Source of the DNA: Subdoligranulum variabile
GTDB lineage: Bacteria > Bacillota > Clostridia > Oscillospirales > Ruminococcaceae
Direction of reading: 5' to 3'
DNA: 64,000 nt
NCBI RefSeq assembly: GCF_025152575.1
Contig: NZ_CP102293.1
Span: 496,001 to 560,000, forward strand
Shown here: piece after piece, positions 53,645 to 61,236 of the stretch
Layout of the letters: every line of letters starts with the position of its first letter
Position numbering within the stretch: position 1 is the first letter of the stretch
Notes under the pieces: model-generated
What the model saw: the letters and a program-made list of their open reading frames with translations, nothing else
The model's database searches: none
What the model was told of the DNA's origin: nothing
Program-made: the position numbers and the translations under genes

Positions 53645-54211
53645 TCACAAAAGTTCTTTCACCGCGCGGATCGCCTGCCAGGTGATTGCCGCCATCTCGT
53701 CGGGGGAAGGCTGATACCCCGCCGTCTGCCAGGCAGCAATGCTGCCGAAGCATCCGTTGATGGCAAAGGCCAGCAGATACTGCTGCCGCGGCGTACCGCC
53801 GTCGGGCGTCAGCTGCCCAAGGCAGCGCTTGGCGATCATCTCCTTGGCGCTGCGGGTAAACTCAGACTCCCAGCTTTTGCCGTACAGCGCACGGCAGACA
53901 TCCGGATTGTCGTTCAGATAGTGGAACAGCGCCACCAGCGCGGGCGGAACATCATCCTGGGAGATGTTGGGCACCAGGGCATCCATCAGTTCACACAGAT
54001 GATCCAGCTGGGCCGCCTCCATCTGTTCCATCAGGGCATAAATATCGGCATAGTGGAAATAAAACGTACCACGGCTGATCCCGGCCAGTTCGGTCAACTC
54101 CCGAACGGTGATCTCCCGCAGGTCTTTTTTTTGCAGCAGGCTGATCAGCGCCTGGTACAGCCGCTGTTTGGTCATGCGCACACTGCGATTGGCATCGCCT
54201 TTGGCGTTCAT
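53645..54211 (-). CDS. TetR/AcrR family regulator
   Basis: 188 aa from the ATG at 54211. The N-terminal helix-turn-helix is ITVRELTELAGISRGTFYFH (about residues 35-55), preceded by TKQRLYQALISLLQKKDLRE. The C-terminal ligand domain ends in a helix pair typical of the family. The promoter contains a dyad overlapping the -35, consistent with self-repression. No obvious target transporter is adjacent; the HD gene is divergent. Confidence 0.88.
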   Translation of the reverse strand: MNAKGDANRSVRMTKQRLYQALISLLQKKDLREITVRELTELAGISRGTFYFHYADIYALMEQMEAAQLDHLCELMDALVPNISQDDVPPALVALFHYLNDNPDVCRALYGKSWESEFTRSAKEMIAKRCLGQLTPDGGTPRQQYLLAFAINGCFGSIAAWQTAGYQPSPDEMAAITWQAIRAVKELL

Positions 54212-54259
54212 CGCATGCACCACCTTTCCAGGGTACTTTGGACAGGGTTTTATACATAA

Positions 54260-54288
54260 AGCATAACGTTTTTTGACATAAATGTCAA
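54260..54288 (-). promoter_or_regulatory. TetR-gene promoter with overlapping operator dyad
   Basis: On the minus strand TTGACA (54283-54288), 17 nt, TATGCT (54260-54265). A perfect inverted repeat TTGACAT-aa-ATGTCAA (54273-54288) covers the -35 and is the best candidate operator. Confidence 0.65.
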
Positions 54289-54345
54289 GTTTTTTCATCC
54301 AGTTCCCGTTTTTATGTGCATTTTGTCCGAAGTTTTCTGCATGTT

Positions 54346-54373
54346 TTGCAGTTTTGCCAAATCGTGGTACAAT
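54346..54373 (+). promoter_or_regulatory. promoter of the HD-domain gene
   Basis: TTGCAG (54346-54351), 16 nt, TACAAT (54368-54373). Confidence 0.6.
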
Positions 54374-54408
54374 GGCAGAAAAAGGATTGCTTCAAGGAGG
54401 TATCCGCC

Positions 54409-55182
54409 ATGTTACTGGACCGCCAGCGTGCCCTGCAGGCGTTCGCCGCATATGCCGCCCACTATAACGCCCAGGATCCCAAGGTAAAGCTGAAGATCGA
54501 CCATACCTACCGCGTGGCGGCCCTGTGCGACCGCATCGCCTCCAGCCTGGAGATGGCCCGTTCCGATGTGGATCTGGCCTGGCTCTGCGGCCTCCTCCAC
54601 GACGTGGGCCGTTTTGAACAGCTGCGGCAGTACGGTACCTTCAACGATGCCCAGTCCATCGACCATGCAGCCATGAGCGCCCGGGTACTCTTTGCGGAGG
54701 GGCGCATCCGGGACTACCTGGACGAAACCGATGAGGATGAACTGTTGCGTACAGCGGTGGCCTGGCACAGCGCCTACCGTCTGCCGGAAGGACTGGATGA
54801 CCGCACACTGCAGTTCTGCCAAATCCTGCGGGACGCCGACAAGGTGGACATTCTGCGGGTAAACGTGGAAGTTCCCATGGAGGAGATCTACAACGTCACC
54901 ACCGAAGCCCTGCGGCAAAGTCCTGTCTCCCCTGCGGTGCTCCAGGCGTTCTACGAACACCACTGCGTGCTGCGGGCGCTGAAACAATTCCCCGCCGACA
55001 ACGCCGTGGGGCATGCCTCCCTGGTGTTCGAGCTGTGCTATCCCGAGAGTCTGCGGGCGGTGGCGCAGCAGGGCTGGCTGTGGAAGCTGCTGGACTTTCC
55101 CACCGACAATCCCGATACTGCCGCAGCCTTTGTTGCCGCCCGGGAGGAGATGCACCGCTGGCTGGAGCAGAAGCTGGCATGA
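54409..55182 (+). CDS. HD domain phosphohydrolase-like protein
   Basis: 257 aa from the ATG at 54409 (AGGAGGT upstream). HD metal residues: IDHTYRVAALCDRIA (first His), CGLLHDVGRFEQLRQYGTFN (His-Asp) and the later Asp in LRDADKVDILRVN, with IDHAAMSARVLF between them. HD proteins hydrolyse phosphate esters or nucleotides; the substrate is unknown here. Confidence 0.85.
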   Translation: MLLDRQRALQAFAAYAAHYNAQDPKVKLKIDHTYRVAALCDRIASSLEMARSDVDLAWLCGLLHDVGRFEQLRQYGTFNDAQSIDHAAMSARVLFAEGRIRDYLDETDEDELLRTAVAWHSAYRLPEGLDDRTLQFCQILRDADKVDILRVNVEVPMEEIYNVTTEALRQSPVSPAVLQAFYEHHCVLRALKQFPADNAVGHASLVFELCYPESLRAVAQQGWLWKLLDFPTDNPDTAAAFVAAREEMHRWLEQKLA

Positions 55183-55190
55183 CCCAAAAG

Positions 55191-55224
55191 AAAAAAGCAT
55201 CCGCCCGCAGGCGGATGCTTTTTT
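55191..55224. terminator. bidirectional terminator between the HD gene and the NSS gene
   Basis: A perfect 15-bp stem with A-run and T-run built in (55191-55205 with 55210-55224), loop CGCA. Confidence 0.93.
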
Positions 55225-55227
55225 GAT

Positions 55228-56604
55228 TCAGATCAATCCCTGGACCAGGATCACCACGATGAGCAGGGGCAGCACAAACTGGAAGTAAGGTTTGAACACC
55301 CGGGGCATCTTGAGGCCCTTGCCGGTATTGCATTCCTCCATATATTTGTCGTAACCCCAGCCCCAGCGGCTGACGCAGAACAGCAGGTAGACCAGACTGC
55401 CGATGGGTAGCAGCAGGTTGGAGACCAGGAAATCTTCAATATCCAGGACCTGGCCGCCGGCGGGAGCGTTGGGCAGCGGTACCGAGAAGTACCACAGGTT
55501 GTACCCCAGCACGCAGGGCATACTGGCCAGCAGGATGAAGATGCCGCAGATCAGGGTCGCCTTTTTCCGGCTCCAGCCGAAGCAGTCGATACAGCTGGCC
55601 ATGATGTTCTCAAAGACCGCCAGCACGGTGGTGAAGCTGGCAAAGGTCATGAACAGGAAGAACAGCGCACCCCAGAGCCGGCCGCCGGCCATATTGACGA
55701 ACACCCGGGGCAGGGTCTGGAAGATCAGGGAGGGGCCGGCGTTTGGTTCCACCCCGAAGGCGAAGCAGGCCGGGAAGATGATGAGGCCAGCGCAGATCGC
55801 CACAAAGGTGTCCAGAGCACAGATGCGCACCGCCTCACCGGGAAGAGTGTGCTCCTTGGTCATGTAGCTGCCGAAGATCTCCATGGCCGCAATGCCGAGG
55901 CTCAGGGTAAAGAAGGACTGGTTCATGGCAGCCGTAATCACGTTGCCCAGTCCCACCTCGGAGGCCCGCTGGATGTCGGGCAGCAGGTAGAAGGCAAGGC
56001 CCTCCTTGCCGCCGTCCAGCATGATGCTGTTCACTGCCAGCACCACGATGAGGACCAGCAGGGCCAGCATCATCCACTTGGAAATGCGCTCCAGGCCTTT
56101 CTGCAGACCGAAGGAGCAGACCAGGAAGCCGCCCACCGTGATGATGGCCATAAAGACGGTCAGTTCCGCAGGGTTCGCCAGCATGGCGCTGAACACGCCG
56201 TCCACGGCGCTGTTATCAATGTCCGCAAAAGCGCCGGTGGCAAATTTGTAGAAGTAGTCCAGCATCCAGCCGGCTACGGTGGTGTAGTACATCATCAGCA
56301 CGCAGCAGCCGATGATGCAGAACCAGCCGTGAATGTGCCATTTGCTGTTTTTGGGCTCCAGCGCCTTGTAAGCGCCCACCGCACTCTGGCGGCTGGCACG
56401 GCCTACCGCCAGTTCCATCGTCAGCACCGGGACGCCCATGATGACCAGGAACAGCAGATAGAACAGGACAAAAATGCCGCCGCCATTGGCACCGGCCATC
56501 CAGGGGAACTTCCAGACGTTGCCAATGCCGATCGCACAGCCGGCGCTGACAAGAATGAAGCCGAGGCGGGAAGCAAAATGCTCCCGCTGTTTTTGAGATT
56601 CCAT
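55228..56604 (-). CDS. sodium-dependent transporter, NSS (SNF) family
   Basis: 458 aa from the ATG at 56604 (GAAGGATGG upstream). Helix 1 has the LeuT-family motif AIGIGNVWKFPWMAGANGGG with the unwound Na+/substrate segment. About eleven to twelve helices follow. The family takes up amino acids with Na+; the substrate cannot be read from sequence. The threonine aldolase is divergent from it and shares its promoter region. Confidence 0.93.
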   Translation of the reverse strand: MESQKQREHFASRLGFILVSAGCAIGIGNVWKFPWMAGANGGGIFVLFYLLFLVIMGVPVLTMELAVGRASRQSAVGAYKALEPKNSKWHIHGWFCIIGCCVLMMYYTTVAGWMLDYFYKFATGAFADIDNSAVDGVFSAMLANPAELTVFMAIITVGGFLVCSFGLQKGLERISKWMMLALLVLIVVLAVNSIMLDGGKEGLAFYLLPDIQRASEVGLGNVITAAMNQSFFTLSLGIAAMEIFGSYMTKEHTLPGEAVRICALDTFVAICAGLIIFPACFAFGVEPNAGPSLIFQTLPRVFVNMAGGRLWGALFFLFMTFASFTTVLAVFENIMASCIDCFGWSRKKATLICGIFILLASMPCVLGYNLWYFSVPLPNAPAGGQVLDIEDFLVSNLLLPIGSLVYLLFCVSRWGWGYDKYMEECNTGKGLKMPRVFKPYFQFVLPLLIVVILVQGLI

Positions 56605-56638
56605 AGTTTTTCCATCCTTCCTCACACGAATACGACCT

Positions 56639-56690
56639 ATTATAGCGCATTTTACCGGTCATTGCAAGGTTTACCCGTCTGTGGTATACT
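56639..56690. promoter_or_regulatory. overlapping divergent promoters sharing one -35 box
   Basis: The self-complementary hexamer TTGCAA (56662-56667) lies exactly 17 nt from TATACT (56685-56690) on the plus strand and exactly 17 nt from TATAAT on the minus strand (56639-56644). The same -35 would serve the aldolase and the NSS gene. Confidence 0.8.
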
Positions 56691-56721
56691 GTAAGATACG
56701 TGATCGAAAGGAGAATCCGAG

Positions 56722-57774
56722 ATGATTCGTTTTGAGTGTGACTACGGCGAGGGCGCAGCCCAACCCGTACTGGATCTTTTGCAGAAGACCAATCTGGAGC
56801 AGACCCCCGGCTACGGCGAGGACGACTACTGCGCTGCCGCCGCGGAGCAGATCCGCAGGCTGTGCGATGCGCCGGATGCGGCTGTACATTTTTTTGTAGG
56901 CGCCACCCAGGCCAATCTGACCGTCATTGACGCCGCGCTGAAGCCCTGGCAGGGCGTGCTCTGTGCCGAGACCGGCCACATCCATGTCCATGAGACCGGT
57001 TCCATCGAGGCTACCGGCCACAAATGTCTGGCACTGCCTGCCACCGCCGGCAAGATCACGGCGGCCCAGATCCGCGCAGCCGTTCAGTCTCACCGCGCCA
57101 ACCCCAGCCACGAGCATGAAGTCCAGCCCGGCATGGTCTACCTGTCCAATCCCACCGAGGTGGGCACCCTCTATTCCAAGGAGGAGCTCACCGACATTTC
57201 GGCCACCTGCTACGATCTGGGCCTTTACCTCTTTGTGGACGGCGCCCGGATGGCCTACGGCCTGATGAGCCCCGCCAACGACCTGAGCCTGCAGGATTAT
57301 GCCGCCCTGTGCGACGTCTTCTACCTGGGCGGCACCAAGTGCGGTGCCCTGTTCGGGGAGGCTGTGGTTATCACCAACGACGAGCTGAAGGAAGATTTCC
57401 GCTATGCCATCAAGCAGCACGGCGGCATGCTGGCCAAGGGCCGGCTGCTGGGCCTCCAGTTCCTGGCGCTGCTGGATGGCGAAGACGGCAGCGGCTGCAG
57501 CCCCTATTTCACACTGGCCGCCGAAGCCGACCGGCAGGCACTCTCCATCCGGGAAGCTTTCACCGCCAAGGGGATCGGGCTGCTGCATGACTCCCCCACC
57601 AACCAGCAGTTCTTTGTGCTGCCCGACGCCTGGTACGAGGCGCTCTCCCGCCAGTACGCCATGAGCGGCATGGGCAAACCCGACGATGACCACACAGCCG
57701 TACGCATCTGCACCAGCTGGGCGACCCGCCCTGAAGCCGTAGCGCAGCTGATTGCCGACGTCCAGAAACTGTAA
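56722..57774 (+). CDS. low-specificity L-threonine aldolase family enzyme
   Basis: 350 aa. PLP fold type I: FFVGATQANLTVIDAALKPW, ETGHIHVHETGSIEATGHKC, the PLP Asp in LFVDGARMAYGL, and the Schiff-base Lys in YLGGTKCGALFGE. The family cleaves threonine or allo-threonine to glycine and acetaldehyde, or related beta-hydroxy amino acids. AAAGGAG lies upstream of the ATG. Its promoter overlaps that of the amino-acid transporter, suggesting a functional link. Confidence 0.9.
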   Translation: MIRFECDYGEGAAQPVLDLLQKTNLEQTPGYGEDDYCAAAAEQIRRLCDAPDAAVHFFVGATQANLTVIDAALKPWQGVLCAETGHIHVHETGSIEATGHKCLALPATAGKITAAQIRAAVQSHRANPSHEHEVQPGMVYLSNPTEVGTLYSKEELTDISATCYDLGLYLFVDGARMAYGLMSPANDLSLQDYAALCDVFYLGGTKCGALFGEAVVITNDELKEDFRYAIKQHGGMLAKGRLLGLQFLALLDGEDGSGCSPYFTLAAEADRQALSIREAFTAKGIGLLHDSPTNQQFFVLPDAWYEALSRQYAMSGMGKPDDDHTAVRICTSWATRPEAVAQLIADVQKL

Positions 57775-57795
57775 GCTTCTTTATAAAAAGCAAAC

Positions 57796-57830
57796 GCACC
57801 TCAGCAGGAATCCCTGCCGGGGTGCTTTTT
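57796..57830 (+). terminator. terminator after the threonine aldolase gene
   Basis: GCACC/GGTGC and GCAGG/CCTGC pair around a 3x3 internal loop (57796-57825), followed by five T. Confidence 0.8.
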
Positions 57831-58032
57831 GCATCTATTCAAATGGCGCGGGGCGCCTTGTAGGTTGTCTGCGCCGGACCGGGGCAGCAGCTCCTCGCAT
57901 GGTCCGACGGCAGTAAATCGGGTCTTTGGTTGTTTACCTTGACTTCCCTTACAGTATACGCCCCGATTGTGTCCGAGTTGTCACACCATTTTGAACCTTT
58001 TATGAATTTGGAAAATTTCGGAAGCGGTATCC

Positions 58033-58731
58033 TCAGCGCTGGATCCGCTTGTCACAGCGGACCGCCAGCCGGGTGCCCACCGTCTGCAGGATCTGGACCA
58101 GAATGACCAGCAGTACGGTGGCGAAGATCTCCAGCACCACATTGAAGCGGTAATAGCCGTAGTTGATGGCGATCTTGCCCAGGCCGCCGCCGCCGATGAT
58201 GCCGGCCATGGCGCCGTAGCCCATGATGGTGGTGGTGGCAATGGTCACATTGGAGATCAGGCTGGGCATGCTCTCGGGGATCATGACCTTGGTGATGATC
58301 TGCAGCGGCGTAGCGCCCATGCTCTGGGCTGCCTCAATGACGCCGGCGTCCACCTCCCGGATGCTGGTCTCCACCAGGCGTGCCACAAAGGGGAAGGAGG
58401 CAATGACCAGCGGCACGATGGAAGCCGGGGTACCGATGGAAGTGCCCACGATGAGCCGGGACAGCGGGATGACGATGATCATCAGGATCAGGAAGGGCAC
58501 GCTGCGCAGCAGGTTGATGAAGGCATTGAGCACGCTCATGACCCAGCGGGGCAGCGGACGGACGCCGCCCTGCTCGCCGGTGACCAGGCAGACACCCAGC
58601 GGCAGGCCGATGACCAATGCCAGCAGCGTGGCAACGGCGGTGGACCAGATGGTCTCCCAGGTTTCAAAAGGTATGGTGGGCAAAATCTGCAGGAAGGTCG
58701 CCCACTCTTTGCTTGCCAGGAACTCTGCCAT
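58033..58731 (-). CDS. metI: methionine ABC transporter permease
   Basis: 232 aa with five to six hydrophobic helices. It contains the ABC permease loop EAAQSMGATPLQIITKVMIP and the typical MetI N-terminus (FETWETIWSTAVATLLALVI). It starts in a TGATG overlap with the metN stop. It is the last gene of metQ-metN-metI. Confidence 0.94.
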   Translation of the reverse strand: MAEFLASKEWATFLQILPTIPFETWETIWSTAVATLLALVIGLPLGVCLVTGEQGGVRPLPRWVMSVLNAFINLLRSVPFLILMIIVIPLSRLIVGTSIGTPASIVPLVIASFPFVARLVETSIREVDAGVIEAAQSMGATPLQIITKVMIPESMPSLISNVTIATTTIMGYGAMAGIIGGGGLGKIAINYGYYRFNVVLEIFATVLLVILVQILQTVGTRLAVRCDKRIQR

Positions 58732-59729
58732 CAGCCGTTCACCTCCTCATAGGTAATGCCGGGATAGTTCTTGATATAGTCGATGGCCTTGGCGGCGTTT
58801 TCATCGTCGGGCAAAGCCAGCAGCATGCTGCCCAGCGTCTGGCCGTTGACGATGCGGGTGTCCGCCGCCAGGATGGACACCAGGGCACCGCACTGGATGG
58901 CCAGGCTGGCCACCAGCGGTTTGTCGGTGGTCTGGGTGCCGTTGAAGGCGACCCGAACCAGCTTGTGGCCGGGCAGCGATTCCGCCTTGGGCGCTCCGGC
59001 CGGGTACACCAGCCGCTTGGCCGCTGCGGAGGTGGGATGGCTGAAGATAGCCTGCACGTCCCCTTCCTCCACCACGGTGCCCTCATCCAGAATGGCGACG
59101 CGGTTGCAAATCTCCTCCACCACGCTCATCTGATGGGTGATGACTACCACCGTGATGCCCAGTTCCCGGTTGATCTTCTGGATCAGCTGCAGGATGGCAT
59201 GGGTGGTGTTGGGGTCCAGGGCGCTGGTGGCCTCGTCGCAGAGCAGGACCTTGGGATCGGTGGCCAGGGCGCGGGCAATGGCGATGCGCTGTTTCTGGCC
59301 GCCCGAAAGCTGGGCCGGATAGGCTTCTGCCTTATCGGGCAGACCCACCAGTTCCAGCAGTTCCCGGGCGCGGGCTTCGGCTTTTTCTTTGGGCACCTTG
59401 GCCAGTTCCATCGGGAACATGATGTTGCGCAGGCAGGTGCGCTGCATCAGCAGATTGAACTGCTGGAAGATCATCGTGATGTCCCGCCGGGCCGCGCGCA
59501 GTTCCCCGGCGCTGAGCGTTTCCATCCGGCGGCCATCCACCGAAACGCTGCCCTCGTCGGGGCGCTCCAGCATATTGATGCAGCGCACCAGCGTAGACTT
59601 TCCGGCGCCGGACATACCGATGATGCCGTAGATGTCCCCGTCCCGGATGGTCAGGTTGATGTCGTTGAGCGCGACCACCGTGCCGCCCTTGGTGGCGAAA
59701 CGCTTGGTCAGGTGTTGCAATTCGATCAT
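58731..59729 (-). CDS. metN: methionine ABC transporter ATP-binding protein
   Basis: 332 aa. Walker A GMSGAGKST at residues 38-46, signature LSGGQKQRIAIARALATDPK, and Walker B VLLCDEATSALDP. The C-terminal 75 residues form a NIL-type domain (LVRVAFNGTQTTDKPLVASL), which in E. coli MetN binds methionine and inhibits transport. It lies 104 nt after metQ with a hairpin between. Confidence 0.96.
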   Translation of the reverse strand: MIELQHLTKRFATKGGTVVALNDINLTIRDGDIYGIIGMSGAGKSTLVRCINMLERPDEGSVSVDGRRMETLSAGELRAARRDITMIFQQFNLLMQRTCLRNIMFPMELAKVPKEKAEARARELLELVGLPDKAEAYPAQLSGGQKQRIAIARALATDPKVLLCDEATSALDPNTTHAILQLIQKINRELGITVVVITHQMSVVEEICNRVAILDEGTVVEEGDVQAIFSHPTSAAAKRLVYPAGAPKAESLPGHKLVRVAFNGTQTTDKPLVASLAIQCGALVSILAADTRIVNGQTLGSMLLALPDDENAAKAIDYIKNYPGITYEEVNG

Positions 59730-59750
59730 GGGTTTTCCCCCTCATTCTAC

Positions 59751-59784
59751 AATAGGGAACGGGCATGCTCGCCCGTTCCCTATT
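59751..59784 (-). promoter_or_regulatory. metQ-metN intergenic hairpin
   Basis: A perfect 14-bp stem (59751-59764 with 59771-59784), loop of six, without a T-run on the minus strand (TTGTAG follows). It is more likely an RNA-stability or partial-termination element than a full terminator. It could give more binding protein than ATPase. Confidence 0.6.
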
Positions 59785-59833
59785 GATTGTACCTTACCCG
59801 CCGTACGGTTGCAAGGTATTTCGTTATTTTTTA

Positions 59834-60724
59834 TCAGAAAAGGGCCACCACAGCACCGTCGTAGGTCTCGTTGATGAAGTCCTTGACCTCCTGGCTCTGA
59901 AGCGCCTTCAGCAGAGCCTGGATGGCGGGGTCGTTCTCGTTGCCTTCCTTGACGACGAGGACGTTGGCGTAGGTCTGGGCGGCCTCAGAGTTGGCATCCT
60001 CGGTGGCCAGGGCGTCGGTGCCTACCGAGAAGCCCGCTTCCAGCGCGTAGTTGCCGTTCATGACCGCGTAGTCCACGTCAGCCAGCGTGCGGGGCAGCTG
60101 GGCCGCTTCCAGCTCCTCCACCTGCACGTTGTGGGGATTCTCGGTGATGTCGTTGACGGTGGCAGTCAGACCGGCATCCTCCCGGATGGTGATGATGCCC
60201 TGGGCAGCCAGCAGCTGCAGGGCGCGGGCCTCGTTGGTGGTGTCGTTGGGCACCGCAATGACGGCGCCGTCGGGGATTTCATCCAGGGACTTGGTCTTGC
60301 CGGGGTAGATGCCCAGCGGCTCATAGTGGATATCGCCAACACTCACCAGATGAGTGCCGTTCTCCTCATTGAAGGAGTCCAGGTAGGGCTGATGCTGGAA
60401 GTAGTTGGCATCCACTTCCCCGCTCTCGGTCACCATGTTGGGCTGCACATAATCGCTGAATTCGATGATGTCCAGCGTGATGCCCTGCTCTGCCAGCAGG
60501 TCCTTGGCCACGTTGAGGATCTCGGCGTGGGGCGTCGGAGAGGCGGCTACCTTGATGGTGGTGCCGGCCAGATCACTGCCGGTCTCGGCGGTGGAGGCAG
60601 CTGCCTCGGAAGACGCAGCTTCGGACGAAGCGGCAGAGGACTGGGGAACCGAAGCGGTGGAGCCGCAGGCGGCCAGGCTCAGGGCCAGCGTACCGGCCAG
60701 GGCAGCAGAAATCAACTTTTTCAT
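59834..60724 (-). CDS. metQ: methionine-binding lipoprotein
   Basis: 296 aa. Lipoprotein signal with lipobox LSLAAC (Cys about residue 20), then a Ser/Ala-rich spacer. The NlpA/MetQ fold follows: TIKVAASPTPHAEILNVAKD, YVQPNMVTESGEVDANYFQH and VIAVPNDTTNEARALQLLAA. It delivers methionine, possibly also its sulfoxides or D-form, to MetNI. AAGGAGA precedes the ATG. A leader with an attenuator lies upstream. Confidence 0.95.
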   Translation of the reverse strand: MKKLISAALAGTLALSLAACGSTASVPQSSAASSEAASSEAAASTAETGSDLAGTTIKVAASPTPHAEILNVAKDLLAEQGITLDIIEFSDYVQPNMVTESGEVDANYFQHQPYLDSFNEENGTHLVSVGDIHYEPLGIYPGKTKSLDEIPDGAVIAVPNDTTNEARALQLLAAQGIITIREDAGLTATVNDITENPHNVQVEELEAAQLPRTLADVDYAVMNGNYALEAGFSVGTDALATEDANSEAAQTYANVLVVKEGNENDPAIQALLKALQSQEVKDFINETYDGAVVALF

Positions 60725-60793
60725 AATCAGGTTCTCCTTTTTTGTGTTTGGTTGGTGGTGTTTTTTCGTACGGGCAGGTCCCTCAACCTGCCG

Positions 60794-60838
60794 TCACATT
60801 CGTACACCGGGCTGTTTGTACACCGGACCACGTTCCAT
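60794..60838 (-). CDS. second small leader reading frame before metQ (14 aa)
   Basis: ATG at 60838 with an excellent AAGGAGG about eight bases upstream; it encodes MERGPVYKQPGVRM and ends at 60794. It lies between the attenuator terminator and metQ, with a repeated CCGGTGTAC inside. Its role is unknown; it might couple translation or be a second regulatory peptide. Confidence 0.4.
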   Translation of the reverse strand: MERGPVYKQPGVRM

Positions 60839-60866
60839 GATAAATTTCCTCCTTTTCGGATAGAAG

Positions 60867-60909
60867 CCAAAACAAAAGCGGGGCGTCGAAATGGCTTCGA
60901 CACCCCGCT
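60867..60909 (-). terminator. metQ attenuator terminator
   Basis: A 14-bp stem (60896-60909 with 60877-60890, one G-U pair), loop GCCAT, followed on the minus strand by TTTGTTTTGG. It sits 13 nt after the leader-peptide stop. Confidence 0.9.
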
Positions 60910-60921
60910 GTGTTTCTTTCC

Positions 60922-61017
60922 TTACGCGTTCAGATTTGCGCATGAGAAAGCAGGCACAGGCTGCCGAAGCAAACTGCACATGCACATCATCATACCAAAA
61001 CGGCTGCTGCAGTTCAT
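60922..61017 (-). CDS. Met/Cys-rich leader peptide of the metQNI operon
   Basis: 31 aa, ATG 61017, TAA 60922-60924, with GAGGAAAGGGG upstream. The peptide starts MNCSSRFGMMMCMCSLLR: four Met and two Cys within six residues (9-14). It is followed at once by a strong terminator, and the transcript starts only about 57 nt upstream. This is the classical layout of an amino-acid attenuation leader. The CTT CGG codons (17-18) lie in a segment able to pair with the terminator. Confidence 0.8.
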   Translation of the reverse strand: MNCSSRFGMMMCMCSLLRQPVPAFSCANLNA

Positions 61018-61075
61018 TGTCCGTGTACCCCTTTCCTCACAAATCCGATAAGCCCAATCGGCTTCTCTGGGTAAG

Positions 61076-61104
61076 AGTATAGCGCCCCACAATGTATATG
61101 TCAA
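61076..61104 (-). promoter_or_regulatory. promoter of the metQNI operon
   Basis: On the minus strand TTGACA (61099-61104), 17 nt, TATACT (61076-61081). Near-consensus, as expected if control is exerted by attenuation. Confidence 0.88.
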
Positions 61105-61172
61105 CACTTTTTGCATAAAACAGGGCATTTTTCGGAATTCTATACAAACAAAGGCAAAAATCCGCAAAAGGG

Positions 61173-61216
61173 TTGCCAATTTCCTACAAATATGGTATGG
61201 TAATAGTAATCTACTA
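61173..61216 (+). promoter_or_regulatory. promoter of the Rrf2 gene with candidate operator
   Basis: TTGCCA (61173-61178), 17 nt, TATGGT (61196-61201). Just downstream, TAGTA-atc-TACTA (61204-61216) is a perfect dyad over the likely start of transcription, a suitable autoregulatory site. Confidence 0.55.
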
Positions 61217-61236
61217 CACAGAAAGAGGAACCCTGC

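Noticed and set aside
60725-61075. SAM riboswitch or T-box expected before metQ
   Set aside because: None of the conserved SAM-I/II blocks and no T-box sequence is visible; the Met/Cys leader peptide and terminator account for the region.
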